A stretch of DNA of 64,000 bases from Rhopalosiphum padi (lineage: Eukaryota > Arthropoda > Insecta > Hemiptera > Aphididae): contig NC_083598.1 of NCBI RefSeq assembly GCF_020882245.1, forward strand, positions 49,575,858 to 49,639,857. The letters run 5' to 3'. Position numbers and translations under genes: made by a program. Position 1 is the first letter of the stretch. Each line of letters begins with the position of its first letter. Shown piece after piece: positions 15,601-27,600 of the stretch. A model generated the notes under the pieces. That model saw only the letters and a list, made by a program, of their open reading frames with translations, had not been told where the DNA came from and made no database searches.

Positions 15601-18600
15601 TAAGGATTTACAGATTCCTAAAACTAATAGCATATACAGTATACACTATATATTGTACATTAACAAAAACAAAACATAATTTAAATAGTGTAAAAAATGT
15701 CTGATTTTTTTTTTTTGTAGTTCCTACCAACGGTAATAAAAATACAAAGACTAATACACTGCTTATGTAAAACTTTTTTCTTTTGACAATATTATAATAT
15801 TTATCATAGAATTATTCAAATATGTATAATATATAGTTCTTTAAATAAGCAATCGATTTAATAACGTAATTTTTATGGTGATATAGAGTCAATGTTTAGG
15901 TCAAAAAGATTTCCAGGTAATTTATTTATTGTATACCACTTTTCTAAAGGTTAAAGTTTAAAATATAATTCTTATTATAGTTAAAATAGTTTCTTATAGT
16001 TCTTAATATTTTTAAAGACTTTAATTCAGTATTATTCTGTCTAATATTAAGAAAATTTTCTACTTGAAGAAAAATAAATTCCTCTCTTCCATTACAACTA
16101 TAAATTACGCTAACATGACACAAAAATTATATTTTTATGTTTATTTAGACACTTCATCAAATTGTATGAATAAGACTAGGATATTTATTAAATATTTAGA
16201 CTATGCACACATTTTTATAGTTTTCATAGATGTCATCATAAAATTAAATTTTTCTTTTTTTATCTTTGATAAAAATTAGATTTTATTAATATTAGAATCT
16301 TGACTATCATCAATACGCATTTATATTTTTATTACATGTTTCGAAAATAACACTATTATTGAACATAATGGGTGTGTTTTAATCCATAAATAATCAATAT
16401 TTTACAAAATATATAAGGTCTTGGTCGCAAGATTCTATATTTTAATTTAAAATTATTAATATAAAAAAATAATTTGTTTTAGCTATAACACAATATTATT
16501 GGGAATATCTCCGAAAATTTTCAAAACAAATACGGAATAGTATGTATTTTATTCTTATAAATAATAATTAAAAATTATAATATTTATTTGTGTTCAGTAA
16601 AATAATAATAATATAACGATTCAATATTATTTTATATTAATTGTAAATTTTATATAATATCAGTTTCTAATTCAAAGTAATTGTACGGGTTGGATATCAA
16701 TAATATTGCACCTGGTCACTGGAAGAATTTGTATCATACCCCAAACCTACACCACACCTAACAACCTGTATATTAATATTGTATATTTGGTTTTTACTAA
16801 TATAATGTAGTTTAATCGGTAGTGGAATTGATTTGGGGCAAATACCGATGAGCTATGAGTGCGTATGTAGTAGTGCAGTAACATACTTATACCTATGTTG
16901 GGAGTAGGAATGACCAAAAATGTACATCACATAAGAAACTAATTCTACCTAAAAATGTCAGCGGTGTTAAGGGTAATCCCCTCACCATTATCAGTACGCC
17001 ATTTTTATATTTATATTTTTGTTTTTGAGTGATATAAATTTATTTAGTAGTAATTTACTTTAAGGAGTATCTGCCACCCTCACCCCACAAGTATCTATAA
17101 CTTATAATAAATATTAAGTACATTACCAAATTTATTATACATAACTTTAATATAGTAACTTTTTACTTTTATAGTTTTACGAATTACAAGTTACGAACTA
17201 AAAAAAAAATAACAAAATAGTTATTTTACGGGCGTAATCCAATGTCGAAAAATTTATGTGACATTCCTTAAACTTTTTTTTACTGGCAGAAAAATTTATG
17301 ATTGATCTTATATTACATTTTCAAATTTTAGATTTAAAAAGGAAATTTTTTATGAATTCTTACGACAAAATTATTAGAACATTTCTAATAATAATTTTGT
17401 CAATATTCTAAATCTAAAAGCTTATAAAAAATATTGTAAAATACCGGTTCTCCTTATTTATTTATTTTTTTCTCTACTGTGAAAAGTACTAGTGTTTTTA
17501 ATTTTGGCTTTTCTAATATACAGACTGAATTCAATTTTAATAGTAAACCACCATAAGAATTGAGATTTTTTTCGGACATAAAATATAACGTTTAAAACAA
17601 AATTCAAAAAATCGCAAATGAACATGCTGTCGAAATGGAGCTCCTTATCTCACTATAACTTCCGTGCACTCGTTTACAAAATTACTTTGGCAATTGCTTC
17701 GTCAAGCATTGTAATTTGTAACCATTTTTCTTGATGGTAAACAGACTCCATATACAGCACTCAAGTTAACAAAAACACTCATATAGATATCCAGACGCAA
17801 CATCCAACATAAAGAAGCATTCTAGCATAGCTAAAGTTTTGCAAAAATGTAAATTTATTATTTGAGGATGAATGTAATAAATTATGGCCCACCTGAGGCT
17901 TTTCAACAATAAACCAGACTTTTCAAGGGCACGCCACTACATAATTAAATGGTTTGCAAATTGTTATAAAAAATCATGGACAATGTTCCTTAAGCCAATA
18001 TTTTGAACGGACATATTCTATGTCAATCTGTTATAATCCTTCTGCCAATGATATATCTTCAGTCATACTAACTCAATTCAGGCGCCTGCAATTTATTTAT
18101 TCGTGTGGAAATGACTATTAAGTATTAACACGTCAAAACCCCAAAAAATGTCAATTTTTAATCCGTGTTTTTCCATGGCTAATTATATGTTGCGTGTGGT
18201 TACGTTGATTACGAAATCATTATTCATTAAATCATATTTCCATACTTTAATTTATAAATAAAGTATTATTAAATCTATAATAATAATAAAAATATAACTG
18301 ACAAGGAAATGGTTAAAGTTTTTCTTTGTTTTCTATGATGTAATCAAAACGAAAATTGTTCGAATTTGCATAATGTTATTGGAAAGGCGTCAAATAATTT
18401 TGAAATGACAAACACGAATAGGTACATTTTATACGCTCAACGAAATGGCTAGCCAGCCAATTGGGAGGTGTTTGGACTTTGGTTTGGTTCACGGGGTACA
18501 GCTCCGGATTCTTAAAATCATTCTTCCGTTTACACAACCTCGCTATGGAGGACCTTACCTAATTATGCTTAACTGTCTTGAAAGATTCATAATACATAAT

Positions 18601-20024
18601 AAATTTTCATCGGTATTCATAGTAAAATAAGCTATTCTCTTTAGGTTTTATTATATATATAATTTTGTTTAATTAATTAATTGTTAAATTTAAGATCGAT
18701 ATAAGCCATTATTATTATATACTATTTTACATTTTACAAAATCATACATCTTATTTTTTTTCTCTATGTATTTATGTATTGATTAAATATGCTGTGTCTA
18801 CTGGCAACTCACATTGTGAGCAGTTCGCTTTATAATAAAAGTTGTTTCTCTCTCTCTACTACTTTTTATCAGGGGCGTATTTAGAAATTGTTTTTGGGAG
18901 AGGCTGAGGTATTTTTATTATATAGAACTTTTACAATTTACATATGATAGGATATAATAAGCAGACTTAATAAATATTTCCTGGATTTGGGAGGAAGGAG
19001 GGCTGAAGCCCCATCAGTCAGTCCCATAAATACGCCTCTGCTTTTTATAGTAATGTACTAATGTATAATAAAATATTATCAAAATTGCACTGTTTATATA
19101 AACTAAATGTGACTTAATTATAAACACAATATTATTATTACAACAATATAATTTATTGTTACGTTTACACAAATATTTTTAATACTTCATTCACATCTCT
19201 TTCAGATACCTCAGGTAAGCAAATTTCACTTGGTAATGTACATTGATAACCAACCTAATCTAACCTAATACGGTATTAATTATACATTATTAATTTGACG
19301 AGATAGTTGATTTGGGATTAGGATAGATAATAGGCTCAAATTATTATAACTTGTGATATAATTTTTATCAAGTTATTGATTTTATTAGTTTACAATGTAA
19401 GTAATACATTTAAATGTATAGTTTTGATTATTAATCTCTAAAACGCTCTTAGTACATTTTTAATATCATTATTTTATCATATTAATATATGATTTAAAAT
19501 ATACATCCTCAAGAAAATAATACATTTTATAAAATTCAACACAATCCTAGCGAAATGAAAATAATTATATTATACAGTTAAATTATTATTATTATTGTAT
19601 TGGTATAATATGCAACCAAAGCATGCTTCACTCATTGTGAAGTGTGAATAATTGTGTAAATTAATTATCTTGTTTAGTCTGTTGTCAATGGTCATTTTTT
19701 ATATTTCTCCTGAATTATAAAGACATCTGTTGTTTTAATTCAAACTATTATTTTTATTACTTATTAGATTCATTATACTATTCACTTTCATTTGTATAAC
19801 TTTATTATTCTATATTTTCAATATCCTTATACAAAAACCTGACTAATGGCTGTATAATGGCTGTTTGATGGTTTTTATTTTACTAAATATAATAAAATAA
19901 AATAAAAGTGGCTATAAATTAAAATAATTTTATTATTAATTTTTTAGTAGTTGAATCAACTTTTAATATATATAAATGGTGCCTAGCCAATTGGGCCATG
20001 TTAAGCGACAGTAATTGTCAATGA
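3681..20024 (+). CDS. gene A: secreted multi-microexon protein, bicycle-like effector candidate (233 aa, 21 exons)
   Basis: Predicted secreted protein assembled from 21 exons: 3681-3756, 3828-3836, 4185-4211, 4338-4379, 5169-5225, 5394-5456, 6894-6950, 7134-7172, 7874-7882, 8518-8553, 10310-10318, 11087-11095, 11340-11348, 12196-12204, 14417-14440, 14908-14949, 15721-15732, 15887-15916, 16483-16539, 19206-19214, 19948-20024. The sum is 702 nt with stop TGA and no internal stop. Exon 1 encodes a signal peptide (MISYKVLSILTLTMLIII then RYSVA). Every junction splits a codon after its first base. Cysteines lie in exon 2 (DCS), exon 5 (two), exon 8 (EFCEN), exon 10 (KCFSFC), exon 14 (DCT) and exon 21 (KWCLAN, NCQ); tyrosine-rich segments are RRYYDKVKEY (exon 7) and QYYWEYL (exon 19). 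Each Tyr exon is followed by a Cys exon, giving two C...Y...C modules as in aphid bicycle proteins. Exon 15 ends at a GC donor. AATAAA lies 3 nt after the stop. The smallest exons rest only on conservation of their splice sites in B and C. Function unknown; salivary effector is inference. Confidence 0.82.
5535..6357 (-). pseudogene. decayed hAT-family transposase fragment in intron 6 of gene A
   Basis: Read on the minus strand from 6357, an 88-residue open frame starts MPKIPSTKKAK and contains CVACGQSV...QHINTSKN, a BED/CGGBP1-like zinc-finger region whose last histidine is Asn. After several frame breaks, about 5540-5790 encodes transposase-like pieces: LFLSDGAPYMVKSGK, FYPKMLHLTCLA and, in another frame, RVAETVRTQFPLVDSLI followed by KVFLKAPSRI. 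These resemble the core of hAT-derived transposases. Frameshifts and stops show that it is dead. It is absent from the matching introns of B and C, so it is an A-specific insertion. Ends not resolved. Confidence 0.8.
8699..9237. mobile_element. hAT-type MITE carrying a nested retroposon
   Basis: The left end is CAGTGTTTCCCAACC and the right end GGAAACACTG, with a perfect 8-bp flanking duplication CCATAGAG (8691-8698 and 9238-9245). A diverged version sits at the same intron position in gene C (46298-46850) and a remnant in gene B, so the insertion predates the gene duplications. In A it has been interrupted by a retroposon at 8767-9133. Confidence 0.85.
8767..9133 (-). mobile_element. short non-autonomous non-LTR retroposon (SINE or internally deleted LINE)
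   Basis: A GC-richer 367-bp insert is flanked by a 13-bp direct repeat ATAATCATACTAT (8754-8766 and 9134-9146). On the minus strand it starts with a run of G, passes GGTTTCGCGATTCCGGAGCC and ends in an A-rich tail of the type ACGAAAAAGAAGAAAAA. The target duplication and tail indicate target-primed reverse transcription. It has a 70-codon open frame with no recognised domain. Not present in B or C, hence young. Confidence 0.75.
9273..10101. mobile_element. ancestral fold-back MITE in intron 10 of gene A
   Basis: The left arm GGTCCAAGTAGATAAATGG, then TGTAAACACTAACCG and ATTGTATACAATGC, is mirrored at 10048-10101 by GCATTGTATACAACG, CGGTTAGTGTTTACA and TCTACTTGGACTG. Shorter versions occupy the same intron in gene B (28028-28431) and gene C (46892-47294), so it inserted before the array duplicated. 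No coding capacity. Confidence 0.75.
18870..19040. mobile_element. 171-bp hAT-type MITE in the last intron region of gene A
   Basis: The terminal inverted repeats are CAGGGGCGTATTTA and TAAATACGCCTCTG, flanked by a perfect 8-bp duplication CTTTTTAT (18862-18869 and 19041-19048). The corresponding introns of B and C have no such insert, so it is specific to gene A. Confidence 0.88.
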
Positions 20025-20804
20025 CGAATAAAAGCTCCTTGTCGATCTTTTACTATCGTGAACAGTAAGTTTTCCTTAGGATATTTTCACAGCAAATATA
20101 TATTGTCAAACTCATTACCCATACAATGCACGGGTATACGTTATAGTCTTATATACAGTTACATAGTTATAATTATATTATCGTCATGCTATAATCTGTA
20201 TTTTAAATAATTTTACTGTTACTAATAAAAAAAAAAATAATTTATAAATATTTTTATGTTTATGTATCTATATTCTATACATATTATTCTTATAATAAAC
20301 GATTAATAATAAATTAACATTATTATGGTGACTTGTGACTAGTGTGAAATATGAATAAACAATAAACACGTGATACATCAATAATATAACTGAATAAATT
20401 ATTATTATTAAATTTAATAAGAAAAAGTTTTTTTTATTATAAACAAGTGAAAATAGTATTTATTGATGAATTCATAATTTAGAAATATAAATTATACTAA
20501 TTGATTATTATTACTACATATCATATATAATATATATTATTATAAAAAGCGTGTAAGACTTAACCCTTAAAATTAAAAATATCAGTAGGTACCCTATGTA
20601 AGTGATAAAAGTATAAATGTACAATAGACAATAATTACCTACCGTCCTACCATCACAAACTTCACAAATTGTCTAACCAATGTACAGAAAAAAAGGTTCA
20701 AGTAAGTTTTTTAATTTAGTATCGTACAATTTAATTTAAAGTAAAAAAATGAACACTGAAAAATAAAAAAATTCGAAAGGCTCTTTGTTATAAACTGAAA
20801 CAGA
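20025..20804. other. intergenic DNA between genes A and B
   Basis: The first 150 bp after the stop of gene A align with the DNA just after the stops of B and C (for example AGTAAG...TTTC...AATGCAC...TATACG), so they probably include the 3' UTR and terminator. The rest is AT-rich with no supported gene. Confidence 0.5.
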
Positions 20805-21662
20805 GTGCCCGAAAGTGAAAGTTCGATATGGATTCTAAAACCATTCAATTTCAAGTCATACCTACTTAGGATTAGCAATTTGGCAATATTTTATAAAGCA
20901 ACTTTTGATTTAAATCTTCAGTTCACGTGTGGTCTCAACATTTATTGTAAACAATCAACTCTTGTCGTAGCAGATGGACAAATTCCATTAGTATACATTT
21001 TTGTATTATACCACTTGACGATTTTGACTGTTCTCGTAAACTATGTACATAAGCCAAATTTACATTCAAGCTCAAGCTACGGGCTCTTGGATTTATTGTA
21101 AAAATAAACAGTACTGGTCTTAAAAAAAAATAAATTATTAACTCAATGAATATGTTTTAAATCAATTACTGTTATGAAATTATTAGATTAATTTACAATT
21201 TTTTTATACTTCTAGAATATTCAAGTTAGATTGTAATTGATTATTAATTTAATGTTTGCAATCTATTTCAAATTACTTATTAACATATAGCATACATATT
21301 ACATAATCATGAATAAACTATCAGATTGTGGTTTATAGGTTAGGAACTGTGCGTTACTTTCTTTTAGGTAATGGATTATATTCCTGTAGCTGTTAGGAGT
21401 GTCTGCTCGGATTTTAAGGTGAGTAGAGGTTGATTTGCACGATAAATTATCTGGAGCGGTGACCTCATCTATTTATACAATAGTTGTTGAAACAGACATA
21501 TTTGTAGTAGTATGTTATATACATTATGATGATCGAAATATTTACATAGATGTTAATAAATAAACAAATAATTTATTTTGTACCTATTAAAAAATTTTCA
21601 TACTCTATTCTTTGCAAAACGAGTTGTATGTTTGGTTCGTTGTACTTATTTTAACAATTATT
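20805..21662 (+). promoter_or_regulatory. conserved 5' flank of gene B
   Basis: This block recurs almost unchanged before genes C (38447-39110) and D (57590-58239). It includes a short exon-like piece at 21369-21419: an acceptor-like TTTCTTTTAG, an ATG-starting open stretch (MDYIPVAVRSVCSDFK) and a donor-like GTGAGTAG. No acceptor joins it clearly to the signal-peptide exon, so it may be a 5' exon, a relic exon or chance. The last 200 bp also align with the flank of gene A. Confidence 0.45.
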
Positions 21663-24600
21663 ATGATTTTTTATAAAGTGTTAACAATTTTGGCATTAAC
21701 TTTGATATTTATAATACAATATAACATTGCTGACCCCATTGGCGGTAATGATGATATGAAAATTATATTTTTTATAAATTAAATATTGATATAATATTAT
21801 TTTTAAAATATAAATATGTATAATATATATTTATACATAATATTATAATGAATAATTAAATTTTACCTATATTCTGTAATAGCATTGATTAAATATACGT
21901 AAATATAAGTATATTTAACAGTTACATTATTTGTATATGTGTGAATTATAATAATATGATTTTATATAATTAAGTCCGATAAACAATTTAAAGAACCTAA
22001 ATAAATAGTAGAATGAAAAAAACAAATAAAATTTTAATAATAATATTTGGTAAGAATTGACTACAATAACAAAAATATTTTCATTAAATATTAAGGTGAA
22101 ATAATATAACTTGTGAGACATGGTTTATTATAACTGACCTAATTAAAAGTGATGTTTCGTTAAAATAATAAAAAAATAAGATAATCAACACGTAATATTC
22201 CAAATTGATCATGTAAAAATATTCAATTATATTCATTCATATCTCATTTTTTTTTTATCTTTCTCCTTTTAAAACACACCTTTGGCATTAGTAATCATTT
22301 CTATTATATAAAGTTGATCTCATATAAAAGTATTTAAAAAAATATATTTTTATATACGATAAGCATCATACAACCATATTAATTAAAACATTTTCACCTA
22401 CGTATATATTTATTCAATTACATAAATCATTTTTTAATGTTATACTTTTATTAAATACAGCTATTATTATTATTATTATTTATAGTATGCTTAAGTAAGA
22501 GAGTTTATATTAGTTAATAATACATTTTAAGATCGATTTATACAATTTAACCATGATTAAATATCTAATTTTATTTTTGTTATCATCTGTTTCCTTTTAA
22601 AACACACCTATGGTATTAGTTATATTACCAGAGTTGAAATTATCTTTATTTATTGACTTAATAACAGTTTTCACAACTAATTTCTTTCATTTAATTTTAT
22701 ATTCGCCAATATTGTACATCTAATATTTATAATATGACTAACAGGAGAATTAACGAAAAATGGGCTTAACAGTAAGTAATTATATGTTTATGCTATGAAC
22801 AAATTTTAATCCACACATTTATTAAAACGACGTGTCTGTTGTTTTACTCATAATTTTGAATATAATAAACGTGTGATATATTATTATTTGCATAGATAAA
22901 GATGGTGTATTCAACTACTTTTATGTAATGCAATTTGGTAAGTAATTTATAGCATTGTTTCAAAATGTATTATATAATGCTATAAAGTTATAAAATATTT
23001 AAAAAAATGAACAAAATAATTGAAATATAATATAATAATGAACACAATTTAAAATTAATTACAAAATAATAAACGTATACCTATTATGTAAAAAAAATAC
23101 GCATACTATGTTCTTTTTTTCATGCTTTTATCCATTCCTGTAATTCAATTATTTTTGTTGATTATGTTCAATCTCATCGGTGTTTAAAACATTCATTTTT
23201 TTTAGTCCCTATACAACTTAAAACGAAAAATTAAAAAAAAAAACATTTGAAACCGCAATAACGTTAAACATTAACATTTTATAGCGTTTAAATAATTGGA
23301 AACGTAAATAAGATATATATTTTTATAAGTTGACTAATTTAAAGTAATAATAATCTATAAATAGTAAATATATTGTATGTCCTACGTTATTTTCAACGTG
23401 GTCAAAATGATATTTTTACAGTAGAAAATATTTTTAAATAATTTGAAAACTTGGCAATTAAATTATTTTAAATAACAATTTATAATAAGTCAATATGTTT
23501 CAAAAGTAACTAAATACGTTTTATACTAATGGTGAGTGGTGACTATACATTCGATTTTGTTATTTTCCCTATTATCTCAACCTATCACTAATAATATTCA
23601 CTATTCATGTTATTTGCCAATTTGTTCAATAATTATATTTCCGATAGTTTTTGGTCCATATTTATACATTTTATACACATAAAAATAGAACTAAGTAAAA
23701 AATATTTTTCGTTGTTATTGCTAACTTTAAGTAACCATCAAGAGTGCTGAGAAATATCGTAAACATATTTTGCGGATCCATCAAAATGAATAGCTTAATA
23801 GTAGTTAAAAAAAATATATAGTTTTTATATCTATACAACTACTTTTCACAAACGTTGTTGCAAATATAGATGATGTCATTGTAAAAAATGTAAACATTGC
23901 TCACATTGTTGTCATAGTACAATAATCATCGTTAGAAATACCGTGATGACTAACAATCGCTTACCAACAACAGTTGTTCAAGCGTTACAGCATAGAAAAT
24001 TTCATCAATTGCTCTCATAACCTTTATTTTATTTAAATAATGAATGTATATATATATATATATATATGCTAATGTGAACATATACAATATATATAGATAA
24101 TTTCATCGACCGTAGTATTTTCATAAAATGCAGTTTTCAATGCATTATAGATTTACCGATGATATCACCTGATATTTATAGTTTAAACACTGTATCATCG
24201 TCTATATATTATAAATAATAATACGTTATGAAAAAATTTTTTATACATAAATTATGAATTACTTAATAGGTATGAGATTGATTGTAATTTATTAATTATT
24301 GCAGAAACTGTAGAAGACCTCCAAAGAGTTAAAGACACTTTAATTAGAGATCAATCTAAAGTAATAGGTAAAATCTTACATTTATTATCGTGAACTATGT
24401 TGTATGTTTAATTATTAAACTATATTATGTTATTAATTAAGCTTTTAAGTTTTATCACTATGACCTATAGCTTAAATACATGCCTATGTTTATAAATATA
24501 TATAAAAAATATGTATGCCAGTAATTTTAATCAAAAGTTAACTATTGCAGAAGTCAAAGACATCCCAAATAGCTTTAGAAAGGATTCAGTTAAAGTAAAA

Positions 24601-27600
24601 CGTAAGTTCTTATATTTATTGTTGTGAAATACGTTTTATATATTTTAACTAATAAACTATCATGTATTTTAATTAAACATTTTGATTTTTCACTATGACC
24701 TATACTTTTAATGTGTGCTAATGTATACATATAAATATGTAAGTTATTGATTTTAATAAAAAATTAATTATCGCAGAAAATGAAGATGATCTTCAAATTA
24801 ATTCAAAAGGATTCAATGAAAATCAAGTTAAAATTGACTGTAAGTTTTTAGATTGCATGCTATAATATTATAATAATTAAACATATATAATTAATATATT
24901 TATTTAATATATTATTATATCAAATTATTTTTTTCTCAATTTTCTAAACGATATATTATATAATGTACAGCTTATAACAAATAGAATGAATATTTAGTAG
25001 GACAAAGTATAAGAGTAAACTAAAAGTATCCAATCATAAATACAAACAACATTACAGTACAATACTATAATACATACTTAAAATTATGTTTAATTAAGTG
25101 ATGACGATGGTTGAATTACTAAAAATATTATGACGCATGTGTTGATGCATCTGGAGATTGTTAAGATGCATAGTTGAATACGACTAAATGTTTATAAATG
25201 AGTGTTTACTTGTGGGTGTAAGCAAAAGCATGCAGTGATGAGATTGATAGCTAAAGATCATAATTGTCAACTGCATACCTTAAATAAGGAATAAACATAA
25301 GAAATATCTCAATTATCGTGGAAAGAGAGAGAGATAGGATTGCCTAGAGAATAAGGAGGTTTGAATAGTAGAATATTTAAGTTAGAGAGAAGATTATAGT
25401 GTAGAATGATAGAAAATGGTTCGTATATATACCAATCAATCATTGAAATATCTAAAAGGAAAACCTTCAAATGTAGTATAGTCGGCTTTAAGGTCAATCT
25501 CTCTCCCCAAGTGGGTATTCTCTTCCTCTGCCGATCACTAAACTTTTAGAAGGGACAGGCAAATACACTGTCATGTAGCAGCTAAATAACATCACTAGGG
25601 AATTTTATTTATATTGCTAATCATCGTTATTCATCATATTTGAGGTGTTTTAATCTTTCAATTTAAAAATATATATAATTTATTGTATAAGTTTAATTAT
25701 TTATAAGCCTAATTTGTCAGTTATAATTTATTCCAAATAGATCTATTAAATTTTAAGCAACAAATACATTATACATATGTAGTACAATATATGTATGAAT
25801 GTTATAAATATTATATACATATTAATCAAATCTAATACTTTTAGTATATTTACGTAGATATTATGACCAATTGAAGACTAAACAATATTTTTATTTAGAT
25901 AGTAAGTATTCGGTAATCGTTGTATTTTTTTTTATAGCTATAACATTTTAATAAATATATCACAGTACATACCCAAAACCAAAGTTATTGTGTAATGCAG
26001 TTGTGTTAATATAACTCCGTGTTTGTGTATATATAACTAGTGAAAAATACAGCCCAATAGAATAAAATATTTTGTCGTTTATTTACAGCAATTCCAATGA
26101 CTCCTAAAGAATTTTGTGAAAACCTCGGTGAGTGAGAGTAAAACCACAATAAATTACTATACGCAATAAAAACTTAAATTAATAATGTTCAATATAATAG
26201 TACATAGACAATATACATGTAATATGTATACAAACATAACTTATATAAATAAAAAGATTGTAATTTTTGTGATATCGAATCTATCGATTATTTTTTTTTA
26301 ACATTTTCATAAATTTTATAAAAATTAGAACCAACTTAAAATTTTTAAAATAAAAATAAAATTTTTATATTTTATATTATTTTTTTTAATAACTATTAAT
26401 ATATTACTCTTTATAGATTAGTTGGTCTATGAATCAATCATTTATTTCTTAGTCAAAAGTTTTCTATTCTATTTATTTCAATTTTTTAAGCTTATCGTTG
26501 AATAAATTATTTGTGCTGAATATTTTATATTTAAAAATATATTTTAACAATTTTATTTCATAGAAATTCGTGAATTTTGATTGATCAGAGCAATTTCGTA
26601 GTATATTTAAGTTTTTTTTACTGATAATCGTCTTCTCGATATTGAGCATTGGTGCTTATCCTCTGTTCCAAAACGAGATAATAGGAGAATACATTTACAT
26701 GGCACACAATAACATATATTTATATACAAAAATAAAATATTAAGAAAACATGCTAAAAATCAATATATTCCCTCAAAGATTAAAATGTTGTTGAACAGTT
26801 TTAAATGTTTTAATATTTTAATAGTATTAATCAAATTGTAAATTAATATATGATTTCAGCGGATAAACGTGAGTCTAAAAATCCTATTTTAATCTATATT
26901 TATAAATATTGGTATAATATAAATAATTTAAAAATCTAAATTCTTTCTTGTTTTAAAAGAAGTACCATGACTGAGCGATCCCAGCTATTTTTTTAGAAGG
27001 AATGACTTGAAAAATAAATTATGATTTGTTTATACATAATATTTTATACTATAATATTAATTATTATGTTTCGTCATTAATTATTACAATTTAAGTATAA
27101 TTATTGTATAGAACAATAGAACTACGATAAGATGAAATAATTTAGTTATTATTAAAGGGGGTTTCATACTATTTATAAAAAAATTAAAGTATTCTGGGTA
27201 GGTATATATTTTTGTAAATGTATATCAAAAAATGATTGTCTTTTCTGAACTTATATTATTCGTTTAAATCTATAACTAGTTGTTTTTATTTAAAAAGAAT
27301 ATTCTTATTTTTAATATTGCATTTACCAGAAACTATAAACATTTCATTCACAAGTTTAACATTTATATTCTTTCAGGTAGATTTAAAGCATTGTCTTCCT
27401 GTCCTATTATAAGTAATTAGTTTTAAATTACTATGTATTTTTAACACAAGTTTTGGGTGTATATGTAAATATGTAAATAAATATTAAATATACAGAGTTA
27501 TTCTTTTATCACGAAACACTCATTATTTTAAAAAGTATTCATGTTTTTGAAAACATTTTTCTACATAGTTTCAAGTTGTTTAAAAAACATGTTTTTATTA

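Noticed and set aside
21211..21240. Possible 9-nt exon AATATTCAA before gene B
   Set aside because: It resembles the Cys microexon, but the donor reads GTTAGA rather than GTAAGA, the Cys codon is gone and it lies before the signal-peptide exon; at most a relic.
21927..22121. 64-codon minus-strand frame, repeated at 58505-58699
   Set aside because: AT-rich Phe/Tyr/Leu-rich frame in intron 1 of B and D; typical of chance frames in such DNA and broken in C.
24049..24068. TA dinucleotide tract, also at 42137 and 62996
   Set aside because: A simple microsatellite carried by each duplicated unit; length differs slightly between copies and needs no further explanation.
25309..25497. 62-codon minus-strand frame repeated at 43363-43551
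   Set aside because: Present in both only through the segmental duplication, low complexity, and lying in an intron; no domain or start context supports a gene.
25899..25901. Apparent 3-nt exon (ATA between TTTATTTAG and GTAAGTATT), also at 6948 and 43953
   Set aside because: An upstream acceptor (CTTTTAG at 25844) gives a 57-nt exon in the right phase that encodes a conserved RRYYD segment in all three genes, so the inner AG is just part of that exon.
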